A stretch of 64,000 nucleotides of DNA from the NCBI GenBank assembly GCA_046328475.1, contig JAXLWN010000034.1, forward strand, positions 1 to 64,000, read 5' to 3'. The position numbers and the translations under genes were made by a program. The notes under the pieces are model-generated. The model saw only the letters and a program-made list of their open reading frames with translations, did not search any database and was not told where the DNA came from. The number at the start of each line of letters is the position of its first letter. Position 1 is the stretch's first letter. Shown here piece after piece: positions 1-8,505 of this stretch. The DNA comes from CADCWN01 sp046328475 (GTDB taxonomy: Bacteria; Chloroflexota; Chloroflexia; Thermomicrobiales; CADCWN01).

Positions 1-810
1 GCGCGTTTCCTCGGCGAACGCTACCGCGATTTCTGGGCGCGGGCCTGCTGCTCGCCCGAGGTGGACGGCGTGGACGGTTCGGGGGTGCTGCCGATCGCCC
101 CGAGCGCGCTGCTGCTGATCGCGGTCGCCGGGGGGATCATGGGGCTCAGGCGGCGCGAGCCGCTGGTGGTGCTCGGCTCGCTGGTCATCCTGCTAATCCC
201 CCTGGCCTCGGTCCTCACGCTTCAGGGGCTGGCGCGGCGCACCTTCGCGATGGTGCCCTTCCTGGCGCTGTTCGCGGCGCTCCCGCTCGGCTGGCTGGTG
301 GAGCGGGGCATCGCGCGCTGGCGGCGGGTGCGCGGGACCCGGCGGATCGCCCCGGTGGCGCTGATCGCCGCCGCGCTGGCGGTCGTGGTCGCGCTCGGGC
401 CGTGGACCGCGAGGAACTATTTCCGGGCGTTCCCGCAGTCGCAGGAGAAGGATTGGGTCTTCTCGGTCGAGCTGGTGGACGCGATCAACTACCTGAACAG
501 GCTGCCGGGCGATACCTACGTCTATTTCTTCTCCGAGCGCTGGTCATTCCAGCACGAGACGCGCATGTATCTCGCGCCGCAGTATCAGGGCGAGGATCGC
601 TCGCGCGAGTATGGCGAGCGAGCAGATCTGATCGCCAATCAGCCGAGCGGGCGTTTTGTCTACGTTTTCTTCGGGAATTACACCGAGCAACTCGCCGAGG
701 TGCGCGCCCTCTACCCGCAGGGGACGGTCGTCGTCGGTAGCCACACCGAACGACCGCCGTTTGTTGCCTATTACGTTGAGTCGGGAGCAACGGCAACCAC
801 GAGGCCGTAG
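1..810 (+). CDS. GT-C type membrane glycosyltransferase, C-terminal part
   Basis: The frame is open from base 1, so the 5' end lies outside the window. About four hydrophobic segments fill residues 30-130 of the visible part. A soluble tail follows, with the motif YVYFFSERWSFQHETRMYL. Polytopic membrane region followed by a short extracytoplasmic tail is the usual shape of GT39/PMT-like (GT-C fold) enzymes, which move sugars from polyprenyl-phosphate donors outside the membrane. The catalytic Asp/Glu of the first loop is outside the window, so neither substrate nor activity can be judged. The family call is inference from architecture; another polytopic membrane protein is possible. Confidence 0.6.
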   Translation, partial: ARFLGERYRDFWARACCSPEVDGVDGSGVLPIAPSALLLIAVAGGIMGLRRREPLVVLGSLVILLIPLASVLTLQGLARRTFAMVPFLALFAALPLGWLVERGIARWRRVRGTRRIAPVALIAAALAVVVALGPWTARNYFRAFPQSQEKDWVFSVELVDAINYLNRLPGDTYVYFFSERWSFQHETRMYLAPQYQGEDRSREYGERADLIANQPSGRFVYVFFGNYTEQLAEVRALYPQGTVVVGSHTERPPFVAYYVESGATATTRP

Positions 811-999
811 ATCGACATCCCCACGCCGAATAGCATGCCACGCGGGTCGGTTTGCCGACCATACCGGCGTTTGCGTGCCCGACATTCCGGGCCGAATGCC
901 CGCCGCCCCTGTGGTATCATCACCGCCATCAGCGCACGATTGCAGCGCATGCCTGCGCGTCGAGGGATGCCGGATCGCGCCAGCCGCACGGGGGGCAGT

Positions 1000-3948
1000 G
1001 TGAGCCAGGATTTTGCCTTGACCATCGAGCAGGGGAACGACCGGGGGCGCACCGTCCCGTTGCCGGACGGGGCCACCATCACGGTCGGTCGCCACGCCGA
1101 GGCGGGGCTGGTGCTGGCCGATGCGCAGGCGTCGCGGCGCCACGCGGAGGTGCGTCGCCATGAGGAGCGGGTCTGGCTGCGTGACCTCGACTCGGCCAAC
1201 GGCACGACGCTTGGCGGACAACCTGTCCACGGGTCGGTCGAATTACACCCCGACGACGCCTTCACCATCGGCGGCACGACGATTCGCCTGGTCCAGTCAC
1301 CGAGTACGGCGGCGCTCAACCAGCCGGGGCAGCAACCGGGCACCAGCGTCTTTCGGGAGGAGACGAGCATCCCGACCACGGTGCGCCCGGCGGCGGGTGC
1401 GGCGGCGGGCGCGGGGGGCGTGCTGAATGGGCGCTATCGCCTCGACCGCCAGATCGGACGGGGCGGCTTCGCGCAGGTGTTTCTGGCGACCGACCTGATG
1501 CTGCAGCGCCAGGTGGCGGTGAAGGTGCTGCACGCCGAGCTGACCGAGGACCAGGGGCAGGATTTCCTCGCCCGCTTCACCCAGGAAGCCCGCGCGGTCG
1601 CGGCGCTCGATCACCCGAACATTCTGACCATCCACGATTATGGCGACGCGGCGGGGACGGTCTTCCTGGTGATGCCCTACGTGGATGGCGGCACGCTCCA
1701 CGACATCCTCCGCTCGCGCGGGCCGGTCGCGCCGGGGCAGGCGGGGCGCTACCTGGGGCAGGTGGCGGCGGCGCTCGACTACGCGCACCGGCGCAAGATC
1801 GTCCACCGTGACATCAAGCCGCAGAACATGCTGATCCGGGCGGAGGACGACCGCCTGCTGCTCTCCGACTTCGGCATCGCCAAGGTGCTGACCGGCGAAA
1901 GCTCGCAGAATCGCACCGGCGTGATGGGCACGCTCTCCTACATGGCCCCGGAGCAGTTCGAGGGGATCGTCACCCCGGCGACCGACATCTACGCGCTCGG
2001 CTGCGTCCTCTTCCAGGTGCTGACCGGGGCGGTGCCCTACAGCGGCACGACCGAGCAGGTGATTTTTGCCCACTTGCAGCACCCGGCCCCGCGCCTCGCC
2101 GAGCGCAACGTCGCCGGGCTGCCGCCGGGGGTGCAGGCGGTGCTGGACCGGGCGCTCGCCAAGCGTCCGGGGGACCGGTTCGCCTCGGCGGGAGAGTTCG
2201 CCGCCGCCTACGAGTCGGCGATCACCAACACGAGGCCGCTGACTGCCCAGGGAGCGGCGGCCACAATTGTTGGGGCCGACCCGAATGCGACGGTGGTGGG
2301 GGGTGGCGGGCAGGCGCTCGGCCCGACGGTGATCGGCTCGGGTACGGCACCGCTGCCGTATGACCCGTCGGCAACGGTGGTCAACGAGGGGATGGCACCC
2401 GGCGCGCAAGGTGGGTGGGCACCGTCCCCCGGCAATCAATATCAGCAGATGCCGGGGCAGGGCGTGCCCTACATCCTGCAGCCGCCGGTGCAGCCACCGG
2501 CGCAGCCGACCGGCAATCGTCGCGCATTCATCGCCGGGGCGGCGGGGCTTGGCGTGGTCGCGCTGATCGCGGCGGCGGGTGGCGGCGCGGTCGTGCTGCG
2601 AGCGCGCGGCGGGGCCGACCCGACCGCCACCGCGCCGCCGCCGACCACGGTCGCGGCCAACGCCGGGCAGCCGTCCAGCGCCCCGCCCTCCGCGCCGCCT
2701 GCGGCCCCGACTGCCACGCAACCGTCGGCGGCCTCCGCCGCTCCGGCGGCGCAGCCGACCCAGGCATCGGCGGCAACGGCGACCGTCGCACCGACCGCCG
2801 CGCCGACCGCCACGACCGCGCCGCCAGCGGCGACGGTGGGCGCTGTGCCGCCAAGCGCCGCGCCGCCGACCGTCGCGCCGGTGCCGGTCGCCACCACGGC
2901 CCCCGCCCAGCCGACCGCGACCAGCGTCCCGCCGACCACCGCCCCCGCGCGTCCCACGGCGACGTCCATCTCCGCGCCGTTCACCGGCAAGCAGAGCCTG
3001 CTGTTGAGCGGTCACGGGGACCTGGTGGAGTCGGTGGCCTTCTCCTCGAAGGCGATTTTGCTCGCCTCCGGTTCGGACGACAACACCGTGCGCCTGTGGC
3101 AGTCGAGCGGGCAGAATGTCTCCACCTTCACCGGGCATAGCGCCGATGTGAACAGCGTGGCCTGGTCGCCCGACGATTCGTTCATCGCCAGCGGGTCGGG
3201 CGATAACACGATCCGCATCTGGAATTCGAACGGGCAGTTGATCACCACCTTGCGGGGACACACCGACGTGGTGACATCGGTGGCCTGGCACCGCGACGGC
3301 CAGACGCTCATGTCGGGATCGTGGGATGGGACGGTGCGGATCTGGAACACGAAGAACGGCACGCTCGTCCGCACGATCGCGGCGCACAACGCCAAGATCT
3401 GGACCATCGCCTTCCGTCCCGAGAGTATTGTCGTGTCGGGGAGCGAGGACGGGACGATCAAGCTGTGGAACACCGACGGTACGGCGCGCGGCACGCTCAC
3501 CGGGCATACCGACACGGTGTATGGCCTCAGCTTCTCGCCCGATAGCGCGTTCCTCGTCTCCGGCTCGAAGGATGGCACGGTGCGCCTCTGGGATAGCAGC
3601 GGGGCGCGCGGCACGCTCATGAAAGGATTGCCGTCGGTCACGAGCGTTGCCTGGAGCAAGCACATCAACGAACCGGGCGGTGGAATCATCGCGGCCGGGG
3701 TGTACGACGGGCGTGTCATTGTCTGCACTGGCACAGGGCAGGTTGTGGCGACGTGTACGGGGCATAGCGGCTACGTCGCGGGGCTGGCCTGGCATCCCAC
3801 CAGCGCCATTCTCGCCAGCGGTGCCGGGGATAAGACGATCCGCATCTGGGTGAGGTGCGGCGGGCTAGTTGTTGGTTTGAGTAACGGATTCTTCGCTGCG
3901 CTCAGAATGACACCACGGATAAGCGCAACCTCACCTCTGTCATTCTGA
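1000..3948 (+). CDS. FHA - Ser/Thr protein kinase - TM - WD40 protein
   Basis: A 982-residue signalling protein. An FHA domain (about 10-95, with GRHAEAGLVL and SANGTTLGG) is followed by a Hanks-type kinase (about 145-405: glycine loop GRGGFAQV, Lys175, HRD with Asp271, DFG with Asp290, GTLSYMAPEQ), so catalysis looks intact. One membrane helix (about 507-533), a Pro/Ala/Thr linker and seven WD40 repeats (about 667-960) follow. The kinase and FHA should be cytoplasmic and the propeller outside. The GTG start at 1000 is chosen because GGGGGC precedes it and the FHA begins at once; the Arg-rich open frame upstream is not protein-like. The last 26 or so residues are encoded by a dispersed inverted repeat, which also supplies the stop codon, so the original C-terminus was probably replaced. 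Confidence 0.9.
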   Translation: MSQDFALTIEQGNDRGRTVPLPDGATITVGRHAEAGLVLADAQASRRHAEVRRHEERVWLRDLDSANGTTLGGQPVHGSVELHPDDAFTIGGTTIRLVQSPSTAALNQPGQQPGTSVFREETSIPTTVRPAAGAAAGAGGVLNGRYRLDRQIGRGGFAQVFLATDLMLQRQVAVKVLHAELTEDQGQDFLARFTQEARAVAALDHPNILTIHDYGDAAGTVFLVMPYVDGGTLHDILRSRGPVAPGQAGRYLGQVAAALDYAHRRKIVHRDIKPQNMLIRAEDDRLLLSDFGIAKVLTGESSQNRTGVMGTLSYMAPEQFEGIVTPATDIYALGCVLFQVLTGAVPYSGTTEQVIFAHLQHPAPRLAERNVAGLPPGVQAVLDRALAKRPGDRFASAGEFAAAYESAITNTRPLTAQGAAATIVGADPNATVVGGGGQALGPTVIGSGTAPLPYDPSATVVNEGMAPGAQGGWAPSPGNQYQQMPGQGVPYILQPPVQPPAQPTGNRRAFIAGAAGLGVVALIAAAGGGAVVLRARGGADPTATAPPPTTVAANAGQPSSAPPSAPPAAPTATQPSAASAAPAAQPTQASAATATVAPTAAPTATTAPPAATVGAVPPSAAPPTVAPVPVATTAPAQPTATSVPPTTAPARPTATSISAPFTGKQSLLLSGHGDLVESVAFSSKAILLASGSDDNTVRLWQSSGQNVSTFTGHSADVNSVAWSPDDSFIASGSGDNTIRIWNSNGQLITTLRGHTDVVTSVAWHRDGQTLMSGSWDGTVRIWNTKNGTLVRTIAAHNAKIWTIAFRPESIVVSGSEDGTIKLWNTDGTARGTLTGHTDTVYGLSFSPDSAFLVSGSKDGTVRLWDSSGARGTLMKGLPSVTSVAWSKHINEPGGGIIAAGVYDGRVIVCTGTGQVVATCTGHSGYVAGLAWHPTSAILASGAGDKTIRIWVRCGGLVVGLSNGFFAALRMTPRISATSPLSF

Positions 3949-3965
3949 GCGCAGCGAAGAATCCG
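3885..3965. repeat. 28-bp perfect inverted repeat, copy 1
   Basis: Arms 3885-3912 and 3938-3965 are exact reverse complements (core TTCTTCGCTGCGCTCAG) around a 25-nt loop. The stop codon of the upstream kinase gene lies in the right arm. Related copies lie at 15.7 and 48.9 kb. A strong RNA hairpin is expected, but no U-tract follows. Confidence 0.9.
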
Positions 3966-4005
3966 CCCTTTGATAACGCCCGCAACTTTGATGCAGGAGT
4001 GACCC

Positions 4006-4563
4006 ATGCGCATCCGGGCGGCCGAGGAGCGGGATGCGGTGGCGCTCGCGCATGTGCTGGTGACGACCTACCGGATCGCGCACCGCGACCAGTTGCCGCC
4101 TGATTATGCGTATCTCAGCCCGGAGCAATCGGCGCACAACTGGGCGCGCACGCTGCGGGCGTTGCGCGGGGAGCGCGGGGAGCGGGAGCGGGTCTTCGCC
4201 GCCGAGGATGAGGAGGGGGAGATTGTCGGCGTGGCGATGGCCGGGCCGTTGCGGGGCGAGCGGGTGGCCGGTGCGCTCGCCGATCTCTACGTGCTGTATG
4301 TGCTGACGGAGCGGCAGCGGCGCGGGATCGGGCGGCGGATGCTGGCGGAAGTGGCGCGCTGGGCGAGCGAGCGGGGCTACCGGGCCTTGCAGGTCCGCGT
4401 GCTGGGCGTGAATGCGCCCGCGCGGCGTTTCTACGAGGCCAGCGGCGCGCGATATGTCGGCGAAGAGTTGCGGCATGAGGGGGCGCTGACGCTGGCGCTG
4501 GCGGTCTACGAGTGGGAGGACCTCGCGGCGCTGGGTGCGGGGGATGGCGCGGGCGAGGGCTGA
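4006..4563 (+). CDS. GNAT family N-acetyltransferase
   Basis: A 185-residue single-domain GNAT protein that would move an acetyl group from acetyl-CoA to an amine of unknown acceptor. The acetyl-CoA pyrophosphate loop Q-R-R-G-I-G is at residues 104-109, preceded by the beta-4 strand (LADLYVLYVLTERQ) and followed by the expected helix (RRMLAEVARWA). The late motif NAPARRFYEASGARYVGEE matches the end of the GNAT fold. The ATG is supported by AGGAGT eight bases upstream. The gene follows the inverted repeat that ends the kinase gene, so it probably has its own promoter. Soluble and cytoplasmic; acceptor not predictable. Confidence 0.85.
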   Translation: MRIRAAEERDAVALAHVLVTTYRIAHRDQLPPDYAYLSPEQSAHNWARTLRALRGERGERERVFAAEDEEGEIVGVAMAGPLRGERVAGALADLYVLYVLTERQRRGIGRRMLAEVARWASERGYRALQVRVLGVNAPARRFYEASGARYVGEELRHEGALTLALAVYEWEDLAALGAGDGAGEG

Positions 4564-4582
4564 AGCCGCGCCCGCGCCGTAG

Positions 4583-5509
4583 CTATTGCGCTGGCGCGGC
4601 GGGGGTCTCCGCTGGGCCGACGGGTTCGGAGGCCAGGATCGCCAGCGGACCGTCGCCACAGCCAACCAGGAGGGTGCCGTCGTCGCGGCGGCGGGTTGCG
4701 CCGGGCGCGAGGCTGACGCCGGGATCGGGCACGAGGCGCGTCCTGGTGATCAGCACGCGCTCGCCATCGAGCAGGGCGAACGCGCCGCGCGCCGTGCCGC
4801 GCACGCCGAACCAGCTGCGGACCTGGTTGTGGACCGTGCGCGCCGGTTGCGACCAGTCGATCTCGCGCCAGTCGTCGGTGAAGAGGTCGGCGTAGAAGGC
4901 GCGCGACTGTCCTGGGGATCGAGCGGGATCGCCCTGCGCCACGCGCGCCAGCGCCCGCCCCATCGCCGGGGGATGGCGGCGACGATGCGCGGGAAGAGGG
5001 TTTCCATCGCGTCGTCGTCGCCGACCGGCACGCGCGCCTGCGCCAGGATCGGCCCGGTGTCGAAGCCTTCATTCATGCGATGGATCGTAGCCCCTTGCTC
5101 GCGGTCGCTCGCGGAAGGCCCAGCCGACCGGATTCGCGCCGCGTCGCTCAGGCAAGAGGCCGAAGTGGAGATTGATCACGCCGAGGCGCGGGAGTTGCAG
5201 CACATCCGACGGGACGCGCCACTTAAAACCGGCCGAGAAGATCAGATCAGGGCGCAGCGGCGCGAGCAGCGCCGCCAGCCGACTCATGTGCGTGGTCACG
5301 ATCACGTCGATGCCGGGCGGCACCGCGCGCACCACGTCGAGATAGTCGTCGGTGCGCCGCTTCTTCGGCCCCGGGCCGGTCACGACGCCCACCACCTGGT
5401 GGCCCATGCCGGTGAATAGCCTGACGCCCAGATTCACGACCTGGCCGCCGAAATCGGTGAGGATCACCACTCGCCACGGCTCCGTGCGCGGCGTATTCCC
5501 GTCGCTCAT
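4583..5509 (-). CDS. Formyltransferase (Fmt-like), frameshifted
   Basis: The protein reads as a formyl_trans_N enzyme of about 309 residues in three frames. N-terminal part: WRVVILTDFGGQ, the catalytic loop NLHFGLLPERRGANP, then RMNEGFDTGPI with the invariant Asp. The C-terminal domain ends in GPAETPAAPAQ. The frame changes near 5105-5095 (looks like a 2-nt loss in a CG-rich run) and near 4970 (1-nt loss). Because the domains continue perfectly across both breaks, sequencing errors are likelier than a pseudogene. ATG at 5509 follows GAGGAGG. Family members use 10-formyl-THF to formylate Met-tRNA or sugar amines; HFGLLP in place of the usual HASLLP suggests it need not be the initiator-tRNA enzyme. 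Confidence 0.75.
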
Positions 5510-5595
5510 CACCCCTCCTCGCAAACGCCTGCCCACAGATTGCCCGCGTCATTATGGCGCACGCGCGTGCGCCGTGCGAGGCACAACGGATACGC

Positions 5596-7119
5596 TCAAT
5601 GGCGCGCGGCGGGGAGCATCGCGGGAGTCCACCCGGCGGCGCGCTCCTCGGCGAGGGCGGAGCGGCGCAGCTTGCCGGCCTCGGTGCGGGGCAATTCGGC
5701 GACGAATTCGTAGGATTTCGGGATCTTGTAGGCCATCAGCCGGGCGCGGCAGTGGGCGTCGAGGTCGGGGATGGGCGGGGGAACGAAAGGATCGCGGGGC
5801 TGGATGATCGCGTGGACGCGCTTGCCCCACTCCGGGTCGGGTACGCCGATCACGGCGAGGTCGGCGATGCCGGGGTGCTCGCCCAGCGCGGCCTCGACCT
5901 CGGCGGCGAAGACGTTCGCGCCGCCGGTGATGATCATGTCGGTGCGGCGGTCGGCGATGTAGAGATAGCCGTCCGCGTCGAGCCAGCCGAGATCGCCGAC
6001 GCTGGTGAAGCCGTCGGCGGTGGTCTTGGCGGGGTCGGCACCGAGGTAGGCGTAGGTCGGGCCGACGGCGACCTTCGGGCGCATGAAGATTTCGCCCACT
6101 TCGCCGGGCGGGAGGGGTTGTTCCCCGGCGTCGAGGATCAGGACATCGTGATTCTGGGGGCGACCGACGCTGCCGGGGCGGGCCAGCCACTCGTCGCCGC
6201 GAATCGTGGTCGAGCCGACGTTTTCCGACATGCCGTAGAACTCGTAGAGGCGCTCCGGGCCGAGGAGGTCGATCCAGGTGCGCTTGAGGTCGGGCGGGCA
6301 GGGTGCGCCCGCGCTGATGATCGCGTCGATGCTCGCGAAGGGGGCGGGGGGGACGACGGGAAGCTGGGCGATGCGACGCAGCATCGTCGGGGCGAAATAG
6401 GCGAACTGCACCCGGTGGCGCGGGATCAGTGCGACGGCATGGGCGGCGTCGAAGCGGTCCAGCAGGACGAGGGTGTGGCCCTCGAAGAGGCCGCTGTGGG
6501 CGCAGACAAAGGGCATCGCGTGGTAGAGCGGCCCGGCGACGAGTTGCACCTGTCCGGGGCGGAAGCCCCAGGAGGCGAGGCGGGTGGCGGTCGCGCCGGG
6601 CGCGGCGGCGAGCGGGCCGGGTGTGACGATGATCTTGGGGCGGCCGGAGGAGCCGCCGGAGGCGAGCGCGCGACCGGGTTCGGAGATGCGATCGGGGAGG
6701 GGATCGGCGGAGAGAGCATCGGCTTCGGCGAGGTCGGCGGGGCGGAGGACCGGGGCTATCTCGGTCTCCCAGTCGGCAACGATCAGGGCGGGACGGGCGA
6801 GCGCAAGGATGTCGTCCCGTTCGCGCGCGGGCTGGTCGGCGCGCAGGGAGAGGAGGAGGCCGCCGAGCTTCCAGACGGCGTAGGCGACGACGAAGTGCGC
6901 CGGGCAGTTCCCGACGGCGAGGGCGACGGTGCGCCCCTGGCCGATGCCGCGCCCGGCGAGGAGGCGCGCGACGCGGTTGGATGCGGCGTCGAGGTCGCGC
7001 CGGGTCAGCACCTCCTCCGGCCCCTCGCGCGGCGCGAAGATCAGCGCGGGCTTGTCGGGATCCTCGGCGGCGAGGTCGGCGAGGCGACGGCCGTAGGAAA
7101 TGGGGGCGGGTGCGCTCAT
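5596..7119 (-). CDS. ANL superfamily acyl-CoA ligase
   Basis: A 507-residue AMP-forming ligase that should activate a carboxylic acid as acyl-AMP and pass it to CoA. All core motifs are visible: the phosphate loop SGGSSGRPK (154-162), YGMSE (295-299), the hinge region SVGDLGWLD (Asp376), YLYIADRRTDMI, and the catalytic Lys483 in PRTEAGKLRR. It resembles the long-chain or bile-acid ligase branch, but the substrate cannot be read from sequence. ATG at 7119 follows AGGAGT. It is a single transcription unit, downstream of and parallel to the regulator gene on the same strand, with a repeat-bearing spacer of 160 nt between them. Confidence 0.88.
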   Translation of the reverse strand: MSAPAPISYGRRLADLAAEDPDKPALIFAPREGPEEVLTRRDLDAASNRVARLLAGRGIGQGRTVALAVGNCPAHFVVAYAVWKLGGLLLSLRADQPARERDDILALARPALIVADWETEIAPVLRPADLAEADALSADPLPDRISEPGRALASGGSSGRPKIIVTPGPLAAAPGATATRLASWGFRPGQVQLVAGPLYHAMPFVCAHSGLFEGHTLVLLDRFDAAHAVALIPRHRVQFAYFAPTMLRRIAQLPVVPPAPFASIDAIISAGAPCPPDLKRTWIDLLGPERLYEFYGMSENVGSTTIRGDEWLARPGSVGRPQNHDVLILDAGEQPLPPGEVGEIFMRPKVAVGPTYAYLGADPAKTTADGFTSVGDLGWLDADGYLYIADRRTDMIITGGANVFAAEVEAALGEHPGIADLAVIGVPDPEWGKRVHAIIQPRDPFVPPPIPDLDAHCRARLMAYKIPKSYEFVAELPRTEAGKLRRSALAEERAAGWTPAMLPAARH

Positions 7120-7211
7120 CTCGGACTCCTCCGCTACGTCGGCGTGACTGGCGGAAGGCTCGGTGTGGGGCGATGGCGTTGGGGGGTACTATCGCATAGT
7201 TGGCGGGCGAG

Positions 7212-7238
7212 TGGGACCGTGCGTCAGTGCGTCAGTGC
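7212..7238. repeat. Tandem GTGCGTCA-type repeat
   Basis: Two to three copies of an 8-nt unit between the regulator's stop and the ligase's start. It is a weak member of the dispersed short tandem repeat class; no inverted partner was seen here. Confidence 0.5.
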
Positions 7239-7279
7239 GCCGGTAGGACTTCGTCGTGAACTGTACGGCGAACCGGCGC

Positions 7280-7906
7280 TCACTCGCGCGCGATGGCGAA
7301 GCGGCAGCGCGGGAATTCGCCCCGTTCGCAGACCTCGCGCACGGGGGCACCGACAACCTCGGCGACCACCTCCTCGGCGAGGGCGCAGACTTCCGGGTGG
7401 CCAGGCATCGCCTCGGCCAGCGGGCAGCGATAGCCCTGGATGACCAGGCCGCCGTCGCGCTCCTCCAATTCGGCCAAGCCACCCCAGGAGTTGAGCATCG
7501 CGACCGCCGCCTCGGCTCGCGCGCGGCGGTCGCCCGCAGGCGCGGGCGAGCCGGCGAGCAAGCGCTGCCCGGTCGCGCGCAGCAGCGCCAGGACATCGTC
7601 GGATCCGAGTCGATCGGTGAGCACATCGAGCAGGCGGCGCAGCACCACACCGTAGGCTTTCGGATAGAGACGTTCGGCCTCGGGCGTGAGGTCGTAGGTG
7701 TAAGCGGGTTTGCCCGCGCCGCGACGCACACCACCACGCCGCACCAGTCCGTCGCGCTCAAGCGAGGCGAGGTGCGTGCGGACGGCGTTATCGGTGAGGC
7801 CGAGCGCGGCGGCCAATTCCTCGACGGTGCGACTGGCGCGGCGCAGCAGGGCGACAATCTGACCGCGCGTGCTGGCGAAGAAACGCTGATCCCAGCGAGT
7901 TTCCAT
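7280..7906 (-). CDS. Winged-helix regulator with four C-terminal cysteines (SufR-like)
   Basis: A 208-residue transcription factor. Residues 5-70 form a winged helix (VEELAAALGLTDNAVRTHLASLERDGLVRR). The C-terminal domain has Cys161, Cys174, Cys193 and Cys201, spaced C-X12-C-X18-C-X7-C. Related DeoR/SufR-type repressors use such cysteines to bind an Fe-S cluster or metal; that ligand is inference here. ATG at 7906 follows AGAGGAG. The gene is divergent from a DUF4383 membrane protein. The 150-bp spacer holds a 32-bp perfect palindrome overlapping promoters for both genes, so autoregulation and control of the partner are likely. SufR normally sits next to suf genes; none are present here. Confidence 0.85.
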   Translation of the reverse strand: METRWDQRFFASTRGQIVALLRRASRTVEELAAALGLTDNAVRTHLASLERDGLVRRGGVRRGAGKPAYTYDLTPEAERLYPKAYGVVLRRLLDVLTDRLGSDDVLALLRATGQRLLAGSPAPAGDRRARAEAAVAMLNSWGGLAELEERDGGLVIQGYRCPLAEAMPGHPEVCALAEEVVAEVVGAPVREVCERGEFPRCRFAIARE

Positions 7907-7930
7907 ACATGCAGCTCCTCTCCACAGGTC

Positions 7931-7959
7931 AGCATAGCAACTCGCCGACGCACTGTCAA
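7931..7959 (-). promoter_or_regulatory. Sigma-70-like promoter for the regulator gene
   Basis: On the minus strand TTGACA (7959-7954), a 17-nt spacer and TATGCT (7936-7931). The -35 box overlaps the left end of the 32-bp palindrome. Confidence 0.6.
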
Positions 7960-7988
7960 TTAAGTCAATAAATTTATTGACTTAATTG
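7957..7988. promoter_or_regulatory. 32-bp perfect palindromic operator
   Basis: Each 16-nt half reads CAATTAAGTCAATAAA, followed by its exact reverse complement. It is very AT-rich in high-GC surroundings and lies in the divergent spacer, overlapping both -35 boxes. The adjacent winged-helix regulator is the obvious candidate to bind it; that assignment is inference. Confidence 0.85.
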
Positions 7989-8005
7989 GTGATGAGTGCT
8001 AGAGT
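7977..8005 (+). promoter_or_regulatory. Sigma-70-like promoter for the DUF4383 gene
   Basis: TTGACT (7977-7982), a 17-nt spacer and TAGAGT (8000-8005). The -35 box lies inside the palindrome, so a bound repressor would block it. Confidence 0.6.
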
Positions 8006-8055
8006 CGAGACAGTGCTGGCGACGCTGGTGCAACTGTAGAAGGAGGAGTAGCCCC

Positions 8056-8475
8056 ATGACGCGAGCGATCATCCAGAAGATCACCATCGGTTTCGGCGCG
8101 ATCTACGCCCTGGTCGGGGTTCTCGGCTTCATCCCCGGCATCACCCAGTTCTCCGATCGCTACGGCGCGGTGCCGTTGGAGGGGACGCTGCTCGGCATCT
8201 TTGCCGTGAACCTCATCCACAACGTCGCCCACCTGATGCTCGGCGGCGCATTGATCGTCGGCGGGCGCTCGACCGGCGCGGTCATCACCACCAACCGGAT
8301 CATGACCGCCGTCTTCATCGTGCTGACCATCGCCAGTTTCATCGCCCCACTGGTGGAAGGGGTCAATCTCAACCCGCCCGACACCATCCTCCACCTCGCC
8401 AGCGCCCTGCTGACCGGCTACCTCGGCTTCCTGGCCGACCGCCAGGCAACCAGCGCGGCGAGTCCGGCGCGCTAA
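8056..8475 (+). CDS. DUF4383-like four-helix membrane protein
   Basis: A 139-residue protein with four predicted membrane helices (about 9-28, 47-68, 80-100, 112-130). The pattern GxIYALVGVLGFIPGITQF ... NLIHNVAHLMLGG is typical of DUF4383 proteins, which are common in Actinobacteria and Chloroflexota and have no known function. ATG at 8056 is chosen because AGGAGGAG lies 8-15 nt upstream; an earlier in-frame start lacks a site. It is divergent from the four-cysteine regulator and shares the palindromic control region, so it is probably the regulator's target and may respond to redox, metal or Fe-S status. Confidence 0.82.
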   Translation: MTRAIIQKITIGFGAIYALVGVLGFIPGITQFSDRYGAVPLEGTLLGIFAVNLIHNVAHLMLGGALIVGGRSTGAVITTNRIMTAVFIVLTIASFIAPLVEGVNLNPPDTILHLASALLTGYLGFLADRQATSAASPAR

Positions 8476-8505
8476 CGAGGAGGGGAACGGGCAGGGAGAG
8501 GAGGC

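Noticed and set aside
1297..3795. An 832-residue frame opposite the FHA-kinase gene
   Set aside because: Arg/Gly-rich low-complexity product, no ribosome site, antisense to an intact multi-domain protein.
3885..3965. Intrinsic terminator
   Set aside because: A strong perfect hairpin but no U-tract; the same sequence recurs elsewhere, so it is reported as a repeat that may act as a barrier.
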